Notes: a model not told the origin generated them from the sequence alone. DNA of 57,137 nt from Yinghuangia elevatio (GCF_040649515.1 NZ_JBEZFP010000046.1:1-57137); one strand, 5' to 3'. Numbered from the stretch's first letter, positions 24,729 through 33,037 are shown. A program made the numbers and translations.

Positions 24729-25343
24729 ATGGATCAGCAGGACGTCGCCTCCGTCACCGCCCAGCTCGGCCGCACACCGCGCGGCCTGCGCGGGGTCGCC
24801 CACCGTTGCCCGTGCGCGCTGCCCGACGTGGTCGAGACCGCGCCGCGCCTGGAGGACGGCAGCCCCTTCCCGACGATGTACTACCTGACCTGCCCGCGGG
24901 CCGCGTCGGCGATCGGGACGCTGGAGTCCGACGGGCTGATGCGCGAGATGAACGAGCGCCTCGCCGCGGACGCCGACCTGGCGGCCCGCTACCGCGCCGC
25001 GCACGAGGACTACATCCGGCGGCGCGACGCGATCGAGGTGCTGGCGGGCTTCCCGTCCGCGGGCGGTATGCCCGACCGGGTGAAGTGCCTGCACGTCCTG
25101 GTCGCGCACTCGCTCGCCGCCGGACCGGGCGTGAACCCGCTGGGCGACGAGGCGCTTGCGGCGCTCCCGGAGTGGTGGAAGAAGGGTCCGTGCGTGGCCC
25201 CCGACGGCAGCGCCGCCGATGCCGATGCCGATTCCGCCTCCGCCGACCCCACCGCCACCGCCACACACTCCGACTCCGACGCGAACTCCGCCCCTGCCGC
25301 CCGGAACGGCGGCACCGGCACCGAAACCCGAGGGGACTCGTGA
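24729..25343 (+). CDS. DUF501 family protein
   Basis: A 204-residue protein of unknown function always found between the divisome gene and ppx in actinobacteria. The conserved core includes CPCALPDVVETAPRLEDGSPFPT, shown here in two parts as CPCALPDVV and ETAPRLEDGSPFPT, and the C-terminal RVKCLHVLVAHSLAAG; cysteines in CPC, TCP, KC and PC could bind metal. The last 45 residues are Ala/Asp/Ser-rich. The stop overlaps the ppx GTG by 4 bp. Confidence 0.88.
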   Translation: MDQQDVASVTAQLGRTPRGLRGVAHRCPCALPDVVETAPRLEDGSPFPTMYYLTCPRAASAIGTLESDGLMREMNERLAADADLAARYRAAHEDYIRRRDAIEVLAGFPSAGGMPDRVKCLHVLVAHSLAAGPGVNPLGDEALAALPEWWKKGPCVAPDGSAADADADSASADPTATATHSDSDANSAPAARNGGTGTETRGDS

Positions 25344-26302
25344 CGACCGAACGCGTGGCCGCGATCGACTGCGGCACCAACTCGATCCGCCTCCTGGTCG
25401 CCGACCTGGACCCGGACACCGGAAGCCTGAGCGACCTCGACCGCCGGATGCGCATCGTGCGGCTGGGGCAGGGCGTCGACACGACGGGCCGGCTGGCCCC
25501 CGAGGCGCTGGAGCGCACGTTCGCCGCCTGCCGCGACTACCGCGACGCCATCGACGCGCTGGGCGCCAAGCGGCTGCGCTTCGTGGCGACCAGCGCGAGC
25601 CGGGACGCCGAGAACCGCGAGGACTTCCGCACCGGCGTGCGCGAGATCCTGGGTGTCGAGCCCGAGGTCGTCACGGGCGACGAAGAGGCCGCGCTGTCCT
25701 TCACCGGAGCCACCCGCGAACTCGCCGGCGCCTCGCCGGACGATCCGGGGTCCGCCGCGTCCGGCTTCGAACGCCCGTTCCTGGTCCTGGACATCGGCGG
25801 CGGCTCGACCGAGTTCGTGCTCGGCGGCGACCGGGTCGAGGCGGCCCGGTCGGTGAACATCGGCTGCGTCCGCATGACCGAGCGCCACCTGCGCTCCGAC
25901 CCGCCCACCCCCGCGGAGATCGCCGCCGCCAAGGCCGACATCGAGGCCGCGATCGACCTGGCCGCCGAGTCGGTTCCGCTGGACCGTGCCAAGACCGTGG
26001 TGGGCCTGGCGGGTTCGGTCGCCACCGTGGCCGGCATCGCGCTCGACCTGCCGGAGTACGACCCGCGGCGCATCCACCACTCGCGCATCGCGGTGGACCG
26101 GGTCCGCGAGATCACCGAGAGCCTGCTCACCGGCACCCACGACCAGCGCGCCGCGATCCCGGTCATGCACCCGGGCCGCGTCGACGTGATCGGGGCGGGG
26201 GCGTTGGTCCTGCTGACCATCATGGAACGCGTCGGGGCCCGCGAGGTTGTGGTGTCGGAACACGACATTCTGGATGGAATCGCCTGGTCCGTGCTGGGCT
26301 GA
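25340..26302 (+). CDS. ppx: Exopolyphosphatase / Ppx-GppA family phosphatase
   Basis: An ASKHA-fold phosphohydrolase of 320 aa that cuts polyphosphate or the pppGpp gamma phosphate. VAAIDCGTNSIRLLV at the N-terminus, FVATSASRDAENR, and LVLDIGGGSTEFVLG near residue 150 are the phosphate-binding loops; VGLAGSVATVAGI is the adenosine-side motif. It is the short form without a C-terminal HD domain. The start is coupled to the DUF501 stop (GTGA). The Streptomyces homologue lies in the same place. Confidence 0.92.
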   Translation: MTTERVAAIDCGTNSIRLLVADLDPDTGSLSDLDRRMRIVRLGQGVDTTGRLAPEALERTFAACRDYRDAIDALGAKRLRFVATSASRDAENREDFRTGVREILGVEPEVVTGDEEAALSFTGATRELAGASPDDPGSAASGFERPFLVLDIGGGSTEFVLGGDRVEAARSVNIGCVRMTERHLRSDPPTPAEIAAAKADIEAAIDLAAESVPLDRAKTVVGLAGSVATVAGIALDLPEYDPRRIHHSRIAVDRVREITESLLTGTHDQRAAIPVMHPGRVDVIGAGALVLLTIMERVGAREVVVSEHDILDGIAWSVLG

Positions 26303-26344
26303 ACAGGCGGTCGTCCCACGCCTCGGGATATTTGGCGACTTTGT

Positions 26345-26362
26345 TTGTGAAACTCTTCACAT
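26345..26362. promoter_or_regulatory. Rex operator (NADH/NAD+ redox sensor site)
   Basis: TTGTGAAACTCTTCACAT matches the Rex consensus TTGTGAA-N4-TTCACAA at all but the last base. It sits in the 400-bp gap before ndh, itself AT-rich compared with its surroundings. Rex is known to repress respiratory genes including ndh in S. coelicolor. The box is about 340 bp from the ndh start, so a promoter near it with a long leader is implied. A second possible promoter is TTGACC (26442) with CAAGAT (26466), 18 bp apart. Confidence 0.75.
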
Positions 26363-26702
26363 GGGTGGCGCCGATTCTTTTCGTCACCTTGGGGCTAAGT
26401 GGGGGCGTTCGCGGGCCGGCCCGTGCGGCGAGCGGGTTTGGTTGACCCTGTCGTGGGCTCGTTCCCAAGATCATGACGGGGATCACACGGCCTGCGGGAG
26501 ATCCCGGCCCGCGTGGATCGTTGCAGGTCACCGCCCTGTTCCGGGGGCCCGGTTGGGATACCAAGGCGTTCGGGGTCGACGGCCCGGACAACCGCAGGCG
26601 GGCGCCCCGGAAAACAAAACCGCGCAGGGTATCACGGGGATGCGGGCAGGCATCCAGCGGGCTCCCGACCGGACCCCCTCCAGCTCCGGGATACTTCCGT
26701 AC

Positions 26703-28061
26703 ATGAGCAGCAACAAGGACCGTCGCCACCGCATCCTCGTCGTCGGCGGCGGGTACGTCGGCCTGTACGCCGCACAGCGCATCCTCAAGAAGGCCAAGTA
26801 CGGAGAGGTCTCCGTCACGGTCGTGGACCCGCGGTCGTACATGACGTACCAGCCCTTCCTGCCCGAGGCGGCCGCGGGAAGCCTCTCGCCGCGCCACGTC
26901 GTCGTCCCGCTGCGTCGCGCCCTTCCCAAGGCCGACGTCGTCACCGGCCGGGTCACGGTCATCGACCAGGACCGCAAGGTCGCCCGCATCGTCCCGCTCG
27001 TCGGCGAGGCGTACGACCACGAGTTCGACTACCTGGTCGTCGCCCTCGGCTCCATATCCCGCACGTTCCCGATCCCCGGTCTCGCGGAGAACGGCATCGG
27101 CTTCAAGACCATCGAAGAAGCCATCGCCCTCCGCAACCACGTGCTCGGCCAGCTCGACGTCGCCGACTCCACCACCGACCCGGAGATCCGCCGCAAGGCG
27201 CTGACCTTTGCGTTCGTCGGCGGCGGCTTCGCGGGCATCGAGGCCCTCGCGGAGATCGAGGACATGGCCCGCGACGCGGTGAAGTACTACAAGAACATCA
27301 GCCGCGACGACATGCGCTTCATCATGGTCGAGGCGATGCACCGCATCCTCCCCGAGGTCGGCGACGAACTCGGCAAGTGGACCTTGAAGAAGCTCAAGGA
27401 GCGCGGCATCGAGTTCTACCTCGAGACGTCGCTCCAGTCCTGCGTCGACAAGCACTGCGTGCTGTCGGACGGCACCGAGTTCGACGCGTCCACCATCGTG
27501 TGGACCGCGGGCGTCAAGCCCAACCCGGCGCTCGCCGACTTCGGCCTGCCGCTCGGCCCGCGCGGCCACGTCGACACCCGCCCGACGCTCCAGGTCACCG
27601 GCATGGACCACGTGTTCGCGGCCGGCGACAACGCGCAGGTGCCCGACCTCGCCGCCGGCGAGGGCGCCTGGTGCCCGCCGAACGCCCAGCACGCGGTACG
27701 CCAGGCCAAGCAGCTCGGCGACAACGTCATCAGCGTGATGCGCGACTTCCCCCCGGGGGAGTACAAGCACAAGAACCTCGGCGCGGTCGCCGGCCTCGGC
27801 CTGCACAAGGGCGTCGCGATCATGTTCGGCAAGTTCAAGCTCAAGGGCCTGCCGGCGTGGCTGTTCCACCGCACGTACCACATGTACGCGATGCCGACCT
27901 TCAACCGGAAGACGCGCATCGTCGCGGACTGGACGCTCGCGATGTTCTTCCGCCGCGAGATCGTCTCGCTCGGCTCCATGGAGCACCCGCGCGACGAGTT
28001 CGCGGAGGCGGCGCTGCCGCCCGCCCCGGCCCCCGAGGCCGCGGCGAGCAAGAGCGCCTGA
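26703..28061 (+). CDS. ndh: Type II NADH dehydrogenase (NDH-2)
   Basis: A single-subunit, non-proton-pumping NADH:quinone oxidoreductase at the cytoplasmic face of the membrane. The FAD Rossmann motif RILVVGGGYVGLYAAQ starts at residue 8; the NADH motif is AFVGGGFAGIEALAEIED; VFAAGDNAQVPD is the second FAD contact. C-terminal amphipathic segments bind the membrane. Length is 452 aa. GATACT lies 7 bp before the ATG, so one transcript may be leaderless, while the Rex box far upstream points to a second, redox-controlled promoter. Confidence 0.95.
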   Translation: MSSNKDRRHRILVVGGGYVGLYAAQRILKKAKYGEVSVTVVDPRSYMTYQPFLPEAAAGSLSPRHVVVPLRRALPKADVVTGRVTVIDQDRKVARIVPLVGEAYDHEFDYLVVALGSISRTFPIPGLAENGIGFKTIEEAIALRNHVLGQLDVADSTTDPEIRRKALTFAFVGGGFAGIEALAEIEDMARDAVKYYKNISRDDMRFIMVEAMHRILPEVGDELGKWTLKKLKERGIEFYLETSLQSCVDKHCVLSDGTEFDASTIVWTAGVKPNPALADFGLPLGPRGHVDTRPTLQVTGMDHVFAAGDNAQVPDLAAGEGAWCPPNAQHAVRQAKQLGDNVISVMRDFPPGEYKHKNLGAVAGLGLHKGVAIMFGKFKLKGLPAWLFHRTYHMYAMPTFNRKTRIVADWTLAMFFRREIVSLGSMEHPRDEFAEAALPPAPAPEAAASKSA

Positions 28062-28108
28062 CCGCACGGCGGCCGCCGGCACGACGCGCGGACCGCACCT
28101 GATCGACC

Positions 28109-28147
28109 GTCAGGGCCCGTACCCCGGGAAGGGGTACGGGCCCTGAC
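28109..28147. terminator. Perfect hairpin terminator after ndh
   Basis: Perfect 17-bp arms (GTCAGGGCCCGTACCCC and its complement) around a 5-nt loop, 47 bp after the ndh stop. Confidence 0.9.
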
Positions 28148-28198
28148 GCGTTGCCCGGGTACGACCCGGTTCCGCACCCACCGGTTGCGCGAAACCGG

Positions 28199-28227
28199 TT
28201 GCGTACGCCCGGCAAACGGACTAAATG
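28199..28227 (+). promoter_or_regulatory. Promoter candidate for the cyclopropane synthase gene
   Basis: TTGCGT and TAAATG are 17 bp apart, about 70 bp before the start codon and after the ndh terminator. CTAAAT at one base less is an equal -10 reading. Confidence 0.45.
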
Positions 28228-28295
28228 GAGCGTCATTCACGCCGCTGCCGGGAAACGTAGGAAAGTCGACATGCAGCGGGAGTGAGGCGAGCGCA

Positions 28296-29624
28296 GTGAG
28301 CACGAGTACGACGAGCACCGGCAAGCCGAGCAGAGGTCCGGGCGGCGGTTCCGCACCGCGTCTGCGCACCGCGCCCGGCACCGCCGGAGCCGCGGCCGAA
28401 CCGGGCAGCGCCCCGGACGCCGGGCGCTGGCCCGGCCTCGCCGAGGTCCCGGACGTGCCCGCGCGCGCCCTGGTGGCCAAACGCATCTTCCTGGCCGCCG
28501 TGCGCGGTCTGCGGGTTCGCGTCCACCTGCCCGGCGGGCGCGTGGTCGGCGGCGGCGGCTTCGGCGACCCGGTGATGCGCATCGTGCGGCCCGACGAGTT
28601 CTACCGCCGCATCGGCGCCGACGGCCTGATCGGGTTCGGCGAGGCGTGGATGACCGGCGCGTGGGACGCCGACGACCCGACGGGCGTGCTCACCGTGTTC
28701 GCGCGCCGCCTCGACCGCCTCGTCCCCAAGCCGCTGCAGAGGCTGCGCCGCTGGGCCGTCGCCGTGCGCCCGGTCGACGAGGAGAACACCCCCTCTGGAG
28801 CCCGCGGCAACATCAGCCGCCACTACGACCTCTCCAACGACCTGTTCGCGCTGTTCCTCGACGAGACGATGACCTACTCCTCGGCGCTCTTCGAGCCGGG
28901 CGACGAACTGGCCGACGCGCAGCGGCGGAAGATCGACGCCGTGCTCGACGCCGCGGCTGTCGGCGCGGGCACGCGCGTCCTGGAGATCGGCACCGGCTGG
29001 GGAGAACTCGCCCTGCGGGCCGCCGGCCGGGGCGCGGAGGTCGTCACCATCACGCTGTCGGAGGAGCAGCGCACGCTCGCCCGGCGCCGCTTCGAGGAGG
29101 CCGGGGTCGCCGACCGGGTCGACGTGCGACTGTGCGACTACCGCGAAGTGTCGGGCACGTACGACGCGGTGGTCAGCGTCGAGATGATCGAGGCCGTCGG
29201 CGAGCGCTACTGGCCGGCCTACTTCGCCGCCATCGACCGGGCGCTCGCCCCCGGCGGCCGGGCGTGCGTGCAGTCCATCACCATGGCCGACGACCGCATG
29301 CGCGCGGCCCGCGACACCTGGACGTGGATGCACAAGTACGTCTTCCCCGGCGGTCTGATCCCCTCGACCGAGGCGATCGACGACGCGCTCGCCGAGCACA
29401 CCCGGCTGCGCGTCGTCCAGCGCCGCGACTTCGGGCCGCACTACGCGGAGACGCTGCGCCTGTGGCGCGAGGGCTTCCTGGCGCGCGCGGAGGAAGTCGA
29501 GCGCCTCGGATTCGACGCGACGTTCCGACGCATGTGGGAGTTCTACCTCGCCTACTGCGAGGCCGGATTCCGGGCGGGATACCTCGGCGTCTCGCAACTC
29601 ACGCTCGCGCGGCGTGTCCGGTGA
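28296..29624 (+). CDS. Cyclopropane-fatty-acyl-phospholipid synthase family methyltransferase
   Basis: Transfers a methylene from S-adenosylmethionine to unsaturated acyl chains of membrane lipids. The N-terminal lipid-binding part includes IGFGEAWMTGAWDADD; the catalytic part begins RHYDLSNDLFALFLDETMTY, then SAM motif I RVLEIGTGWGELALRA near residue 232, VTITLSEEQ and SVEMIEAVGERYWPAYF. The final YCEAGFRAGYLGVSQLTL is family-typical. I chose the GTG with GTGAGG upstream (442 aa). Its first 45 residues are low-complexity. It lies directly upstream of bldA, as in Streptomyces. Confidence 0.93.
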   Translation: MSTSTTSTGKPSRGPGGGSAPRLRTAPGTAGAAAEPGSAPDAGRWPGLAEVPDVPARALVAKRIFLAAVRGLRVRVHLPGGRVVGGGGFGDPVMRIVRPDEFYRRIGADGLIGFGEAWMTGAWDADDPTGVLTVFARRLDRLVPKPLQRLRRWAVAVRPVDEENTPSGARGNISRHYDLSNDLFALFLDETMTYSSALFEPGDELADAQRRKIDAVLDAAAVGAGTRVLEIGTGWGELALRAAGRGAEVVTITLSEEQRTLARRRFEEAGVADRVDVRLCDYREVSGTYDAVVSVEMIEAVGERYWPAYFAAIDRALAPGGRACVQSITMADDRMRAARDTWTWMHKYVFPGGLIPSTEAIDDALAEHTRLRVVQRRDFGPHYAETLRLWREGFLARAEEVERLGFDATFRRMWEFYLAYCEAGFRAGYLGVSQLTLARRVR

Positions 29625-29658
29625 GCGCGGGTCCGACGACCGAGTCGTGCGCGGGTGG

Positions 29659-29687
29659 TCAACAGGGTGCTTCGATGCCGCTACGCT
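29659..29687 (+). promoter_or_regulatory. bldA promoter candidate
   Basis: TCAACA and TACGCT are spaced by 17 bp and end 9 bp before the mature tRNA 5' end, leaving a leader of only a few bases. This is a normal layout for a single tRNA gene in actinomycetes. Confidence 0.55.
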
Positions 29688-29696
29688 CGGCATCGC

Positions 29697-29778
29697 GCCC
29701 GGATGGTGGAACGCAGACACGGCGAGCTTAAACCTCGCTGGCCGCACGGCCGTGCCGGTTCGAGTCCGGCTCCGGGCA
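29697..29778 (+). tRNA. bldA: tRNA-Leu (anticodon UAA), bldA
   Basis: A long-variable-arm (class II) tRNA of 82 nt. Acceptor arms GCCCGGA and TCCGGGC pair fully with discriminator A; the anticodon arm is GCGAG, loop CTTAAAC, CTCGC, so the anticodon is TAA; the variable arm is GGCC-GCAC-GGCC; the T arm is GCCGG, TTCGAGT, CCGGC. CCA is not encoded (CCG follows). This tRNA reads the rare UUA codon. In Streptomyces it is bldA, which gates aerial growth and antibiotic production because TTA codons occur mainly in regulatory and secondary-metabolism genes. Position after the cyclopropane synthase gene agrees. Confidence 0.96.
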
Positions 29779-29853
29779 CCGGATGAAATGGCTCTGACCT
29801 GGGGAAACGCCACCGACGCCGCCACGTCGGACCAGGCCGGGAGAGTTCGAGTC

Positions 29854-29877
29854 CGCACGGGAGGGATTCCCCGTGCG
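29854..29877. terminator. Hairpin downstream of bldA
   Basis: CGCACGGG and CCCGTGCG pair around an 8-nt loop, 76 bp after the tRNA. Probable bldA terminator. Confidence 0.6.
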
Positions 29878-30029
29878 ACGCCTCAACCCTCCGTACCGCA
29901 CTCGTCACGCGCGGCAGAGCCCGGGAACGTTCCATAGAACTCCTGATGCCGGTGCCCCGGAGCGGCAATGACGGGTGTCCCTCACCACGCCGCTCCGGCA
30001 TCGGGCACAATCACGGTCGCCCGCGCGTT

Positions 30030-30076
30030 CTCCATCCACAGGATGGGGAGATGAGTTCTCCGTCCTGCGGATGGGG
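30030..30076 (+). ncRNA. Tandem duplicated hairpin element upstream of the Bax-inhibitor gene
   Basis: Two 8-bp hairpins of the same sequence stand in tandem, 28 bp apart: CTCCATCC-ACA-GGATGGGG and CTCCGTCC-TGC-GGATGGGG. The one stem difference (A to G) keeps pairing through a G-U wobble, and the 3-nt loops differ freely. This is the pattern expected of a folded RNA rather than plain repeat. It ends 93 bp before the next start codon. A wider inverted repeat, GGGTAA (30093) with TTACCC (30120), follows. It matches no riboswitch class I know. Confidence 0.45.
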
Positions 30077-30169
30077 TAGAGATCCTGCTCACGGGTAACA
30101 CCAAGGCTTTACTGAACGATTACCCTTGAGCCAGACCCCGCACAGACGCAGGGGCATGGAGGAGTTGAC

Positions 30170-31057
30170 ATGAGGAGCAGCAACCCGGTCCTCTCGCGGC
30201 GGGGGGCCTTCGGAGCGCCGCAGGCCGGGCCGCAGCAGGCGCCGCAGTACGGCGCGCCTTACGGGCAGCAGCCGTCCGGCGGCGGCAACCCGTTCGGCGG
30301 GAACACCGCCCAGTACGGGCAGCAGCAGGCGCCGTACGGCCAGCAGATGACCCCCGACCAGCTGAACCAGATGTACCGGCAGCAGTCGGCCGGCCCGCTC
30401 CAGACGGGCCGCATGACCGTCGACGACGTCGTGGCCAAGACCGCCCTGACGCTGCTGACCGTCGTCGTCTTCGGCGCCGGCGCGTGGGCCCTGCTGCCCG
30501 CCGAGAACTACGCGTGGGCCTTCGCGTCCATGCTCGCGGCGTTCGGCCTCGGCATGTTCATCACGTTCCGGCGCACCATCCACCCGGCGCTGGTCATCGG
30601 GTACGCCGCACTGGAGGGCATCTTCCTCGGTGCCGCGAGCCACGCGTTCGAGAACGCGTACAGCGGCATCGTGGTGCAGGCGGTGCTCGGCACCGCGGCG
30701 ATCTTCGTCGCGATGCTGTGGGCCTACAAGTCGGGCCGCATCCGGGTCACCGCGCGGTACGCCCGCATCGGTATCGCGATCGCCATCGCGTTCGTGCTGC
30801 TGATGATCGTGAACCTGATCTTCGTCGCCTTCGCCGGCGGCGACGGCGTGCGCGGCGGCGCGATGGGCATCGTGTTCGGTGTGATCGGCATCGCCCTCGG
30901 TGCGTTCTTCCTGTCGCTGGACTTCCACGAGGTCGAGCAGCTGGTGGCGGCGGGCGCCCCGGAGCGCGAGGCGTGGCGGGCCGCGTTCGGCCTGACCCTG
31001 TCGCTCGTCTGGATCTACCTGGAGCTGCTGCGCCTGCTCGCGATCTTCCGCGACTAG
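30170..31057 (+). CDS. Bax inhibitor-1 / YccA family membrane protein
   Basis: A 295-residue integral membrane protein with a Gln/Gly/Pro/Tyr-rich cytoplasmic N-terminus (residues 1-80) and about seven membrane helices. TVDDVVAKTALTLLTVVVFG begins the membrane part, and LSLDFHEVEQLV plus ERWAF-like EAWRAAFGLTLSLVWIYLE are typical of the family end. Relatives include BsYetJ, a pH-gated calcium channel, and FtsH-interacting YccA; function here is unproven. The ATG has GGAGGAGTTGAC upstream. The unusual leader hairpins suggest post-transcriptional control. Confidence 0.9.
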   Translation: MRSSNPVLSRRGAFGAPQAGPQQAPQYGAPYGQQPSGGGNPFGGNTAQYGQQQAPYGQQMTPDQLNQMYRQQSAGPLQTGRMTVDDVVAKTALTLLTVVVFGAGAWALLPAENYAWAFASMLAAFGLGMFITFRRTIHPALVIGYAALEGIFLGAASHAFENAYSGIVVQAVLGTAAIFVAMLWAYKSGRIRVTARYARIGIAIAIAFVLLMIVNLIFVAFAGGDGVRGGAMGIVFGVIGIALGAFFLSLDFHEVEQLVAAGAPEREAWRAAFGLTLSLVWIYLELLRLLAIFRD

Positions 31058-31179
31058 CGCGCCGGTTGCCGCCGGTTGCCGCGTGCGGCGTACCGGCTCA
31101 GAGCCGAGTCGCCGGCGCCCCGTCACCGGCAGAGTGGCAGGCGCGGTGAACAGCAGTAACAGCAGTAGGTGACAGCACA

Positions 31180-31211
31180 GTGGCGGTGGCCCTTCACAGG
31201 GTCACCGCCAC
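31180..31211. terminator. Bidirectional hairpin terminator
   Basis: GTGGCGGTGGCCCT and AGGGTCACCGCCAC pair with one mismatch around a 4-nt loop, between two convergent genes. Confidence 0.75.
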
Positions 31212-31277
31212 AGCTGTTCTACGCACTTCTCCACGAAGGTCTCGGTGGTCGAGATTCCTGAGGGGCTGTGTCCCGGG

Positions 31278-31511
31278 TCAGCGCATGCCGCGCGACATGC
31301 GGCGCCGGTCGTGTTCACGCATGATCGCGGTGGCGTGGCCGTGCGCGATGCTGTGTTCGTCCTGGAGCCAGTGGACCCGGTCCTCGAAGCGGGAGAAACA
31401 GGGGCCCTCGTCGATCTCCTTGAACCATTCGGGGAGTTCGCGGCCGGTGACGGAGGGAACCCGGGCGAGAAGGTTCCTGTGCGTCTCTTCGGAGAAGTGC
31501 GGCAAGGACAT
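31278..31511 (-). CDS. DUF4287-type small protein
   Basis: A 77-residue protein whose middle (GRELPEWFKEIDEG, HWLQDEHSIAHGHATAIMREH) matches the DUF4287 pattern known from many actinobacteria, of unknown role. The ATG has CCGGAGGCGC upstream; longer in-frame starts lack a site. It is convergent with the Bax-inhibitor gene, sharing its terminator. Confidence 0.75.
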   Translation of the reverse strand: MSLPHFSEETHRNLLARVPSVTGRELPEWFKEIDEGPCFSRFEDRVHWLQDEHSIAHGHATAIMREHDRRRMSRGMR

Positions 31512-31620
31512 AAGCGCCTCCGGTGAGCGTTCCGTGACCCGAGCGTGCATGACGGGCGAACGGTTGGCAACTGGTCGAAGCGCATCAGTCGGTGCGATCG
31601 CCGAACGGTACGCTCCGGAT

Positions 31621-32058
31621 ATGTCCACCCTCCCCGCTGAAACGCCCCGGCAACCGTCCGGAGACGGGTCCGGTTCGGCGCCCTCCGAAGTGGCGGTGCT
31701 GGCCCGGGAGGTGCGCAGACTGGCCGAGCGCTTCCGGCATCTCTCCGAGTCCCGGCTGCGTGCGCCCGTCTCGCCTGACGACCCATCAGATTCGGGTCGT
31801 TCGCGCGCTCAGGCGGGCCTCGCGCTGGCCCGCAGGCTGGCCGCTCTCGGCGACGCCCCGGACGGCCGCGAGGTCCCGGACCTCGGGGTGTTCGCGGTCG
31901 GCGACCAGATCGCGGTGACGGGGCTCGACCTCGCGGCGCATCTCGGTGCGCGCGTGCGAGCGGCGGCCGGGTCGGACGACCGGGCCGCCGCCGCGGTGTG
32001 TGCGGAGGTGTCGGAGACTGCGCTGCGCGAGGTGCGCGCGCTGGCCGCGCTCGTGTGA
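31621..32058 (+). CDS. Hypothetical actinobacterial protein
   Basis: A 145-residue Ala/Arg-rich helical protein without a recognised domain. The centre (SEVAVLAREVRRLAERFRHL) is amphipathic and could form a coiled coil; the end VFAVGDQIAVTGLDLAA looks folded. TACGCT, 6 bp before the ATG, suggests a leaderless mRNA. It is convergent with, and 20 bp from, the frameshifted membrane-protein gene. Confidence 0.6.
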   Translation: MSTLPAETPRQPSGDGSGSAPSEVAVLAREVRRLAERFRHLSESRLRAPVSPDDPSDSGRSRAQAGLALARRLAALGDAPDGREVPDLGVFAVGDQIAVTGLDLAAHLGARVRAAAGSDDRAAAAVCAEVSETALREVRALAALV

Positions 32059-32077
32059 GCCGCCGCCGACGCGTGCG

Positions 32078-32813
32078 TCAGGCCGCGGGGCGGGCGTAGA
32101 CGCGGTCGGCGAGGAAGAACGCCGTCGACTCGTGCACCTGGAAGGTCAGCGAGCGGCCGCCGCCGACCTCCGAGGTGCCGAGCAGGCGTACCTCCTGGCC
32201 CTCGGCGAGTGCGGCGCCGACGAGTTCGGCCACCTCGCGGTCGGACGGCATGACGACGATCGAACTGCCGTCGGCGAAGTCGAAGACGTCCAGTCCGCCC
32301 GCGGTGCCGGAGCGCAGTCCCGTGACGGCGGTGCCGCGGGCGGCGACGCCGAGCAGGTGCGCGCCGGTCAGATGGGCCGGGAGCATCGGGGGCAGGGCCT
32401 GCGACGGGTGATGGGTGGTGAACCGCAGCGGCGGCAGGTCGGCGGCTCCGGCACCGGCCTCGGCGCCGCCGTCGGCCTCGGGTGCGGCGGGCGGCGGAGT
32501 GAGGGCCGCCATCGCGGGATCCTGGCGCGGTATGCGGGGCGTCGGGACCTCGGAAGGAGCCGCGGCGGCGCCCTCCGGGACGTCCTCGAAGGCGGGCTCG
32601 GGCGCGGCCCCGTACCCCGGGTCGCCGGCATTTTTCGGCCTCGGTCCCGGACCCGGCCTCGGACCCGGCCTCGAACAGGGCCGCCATGAACTCCGCGTCC
32701 CAGAGCTCGTTCGTCCGGCGCTCGGCCCGGGAGCGCAGCGCGTGCTTTGCCGCGAACGCGACTCCGGCGGCGCAGGCGGCGGCGATGAGGGCGGGGACAA
32801 CGTACGACGACAT
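32078..32813 (-). pseudogene. Membrane-anchored protein gene with a single-base frameshift
   Basis: The start codes for a clear membrane anchor (MSSYVVPALIAAACAAGVAF) and continues AERRTNELWDAEFMAALFE. About residue 60 the frame must change by +1 to continue as NAGDPGYGAAPEPAFEDVPE and the folded C-terminal domain (TTHHPSQALPPMLPAHLTGA, DVFDFADGSSIVVMPSDREV, FFLADRVYARPAA). The change falls on a run of five A (TTTTT on the given strand at 32631-32635); four would restore a 244-aa product. Either an assembly error, a real mutation or slippage. Function is unknown; the C-terminal part resembles a conserved Streptomyces hypothetical. Confidence 0.7.
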
Positions 32814-32992
32814 GGCGAACCTGGACCCTTCGCAAGCGTGGGTGGGGGACTCCTCCAGGGGTTGTGCAGGTCTCCGGGGGAGTACGTCCAGGTTCGCCCG
32901 CGGCAGGGGGTCGGCGGCAGGGTGCGACGTCCTGACCTGCGGGGACCTTTGGCGTCAGCCGAACGGGTGACGGGGTGGCCGGGGTGCGGAAA

Positions 32993-33037
32993 CCGCGGCG
33001 CCCACCTGAGAACGTGCAGGTCAGGTGGGCGCCGCGG
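32993..33037. terminator. Perfect hairpin terminator after the thiolase gene
   Basis: Perfect 17-bp arms (CCGCGGCGCCCACCTGA and its complement) with an 11-nt loop, 90 bp beyond the thiolase stop. The rest of the roughly 310-bp gap to the frameshifted gene holds nothing I can support. Confidence 0.85.

Noticed and set aside
22221..25268. Reverse-strand open frame of about 1000 codons over eno, the divisome gene and DUF501
   Set aside because: Same GC artefact; the plus strand carries three well-supported conserved genes.
29840..29880. Second tRNA suggested by GAGTTCGAGTCCGC, a T-arm-like string
   Set aside because: No acceptor, D or anticodon arms can be drawn around it; the segment instead forms the bldA terminator hairpin.
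30030..30076. 6C RNA motif
   Set aside because: The hairpin loops are three nucleotides and carry no run of six cytosines.
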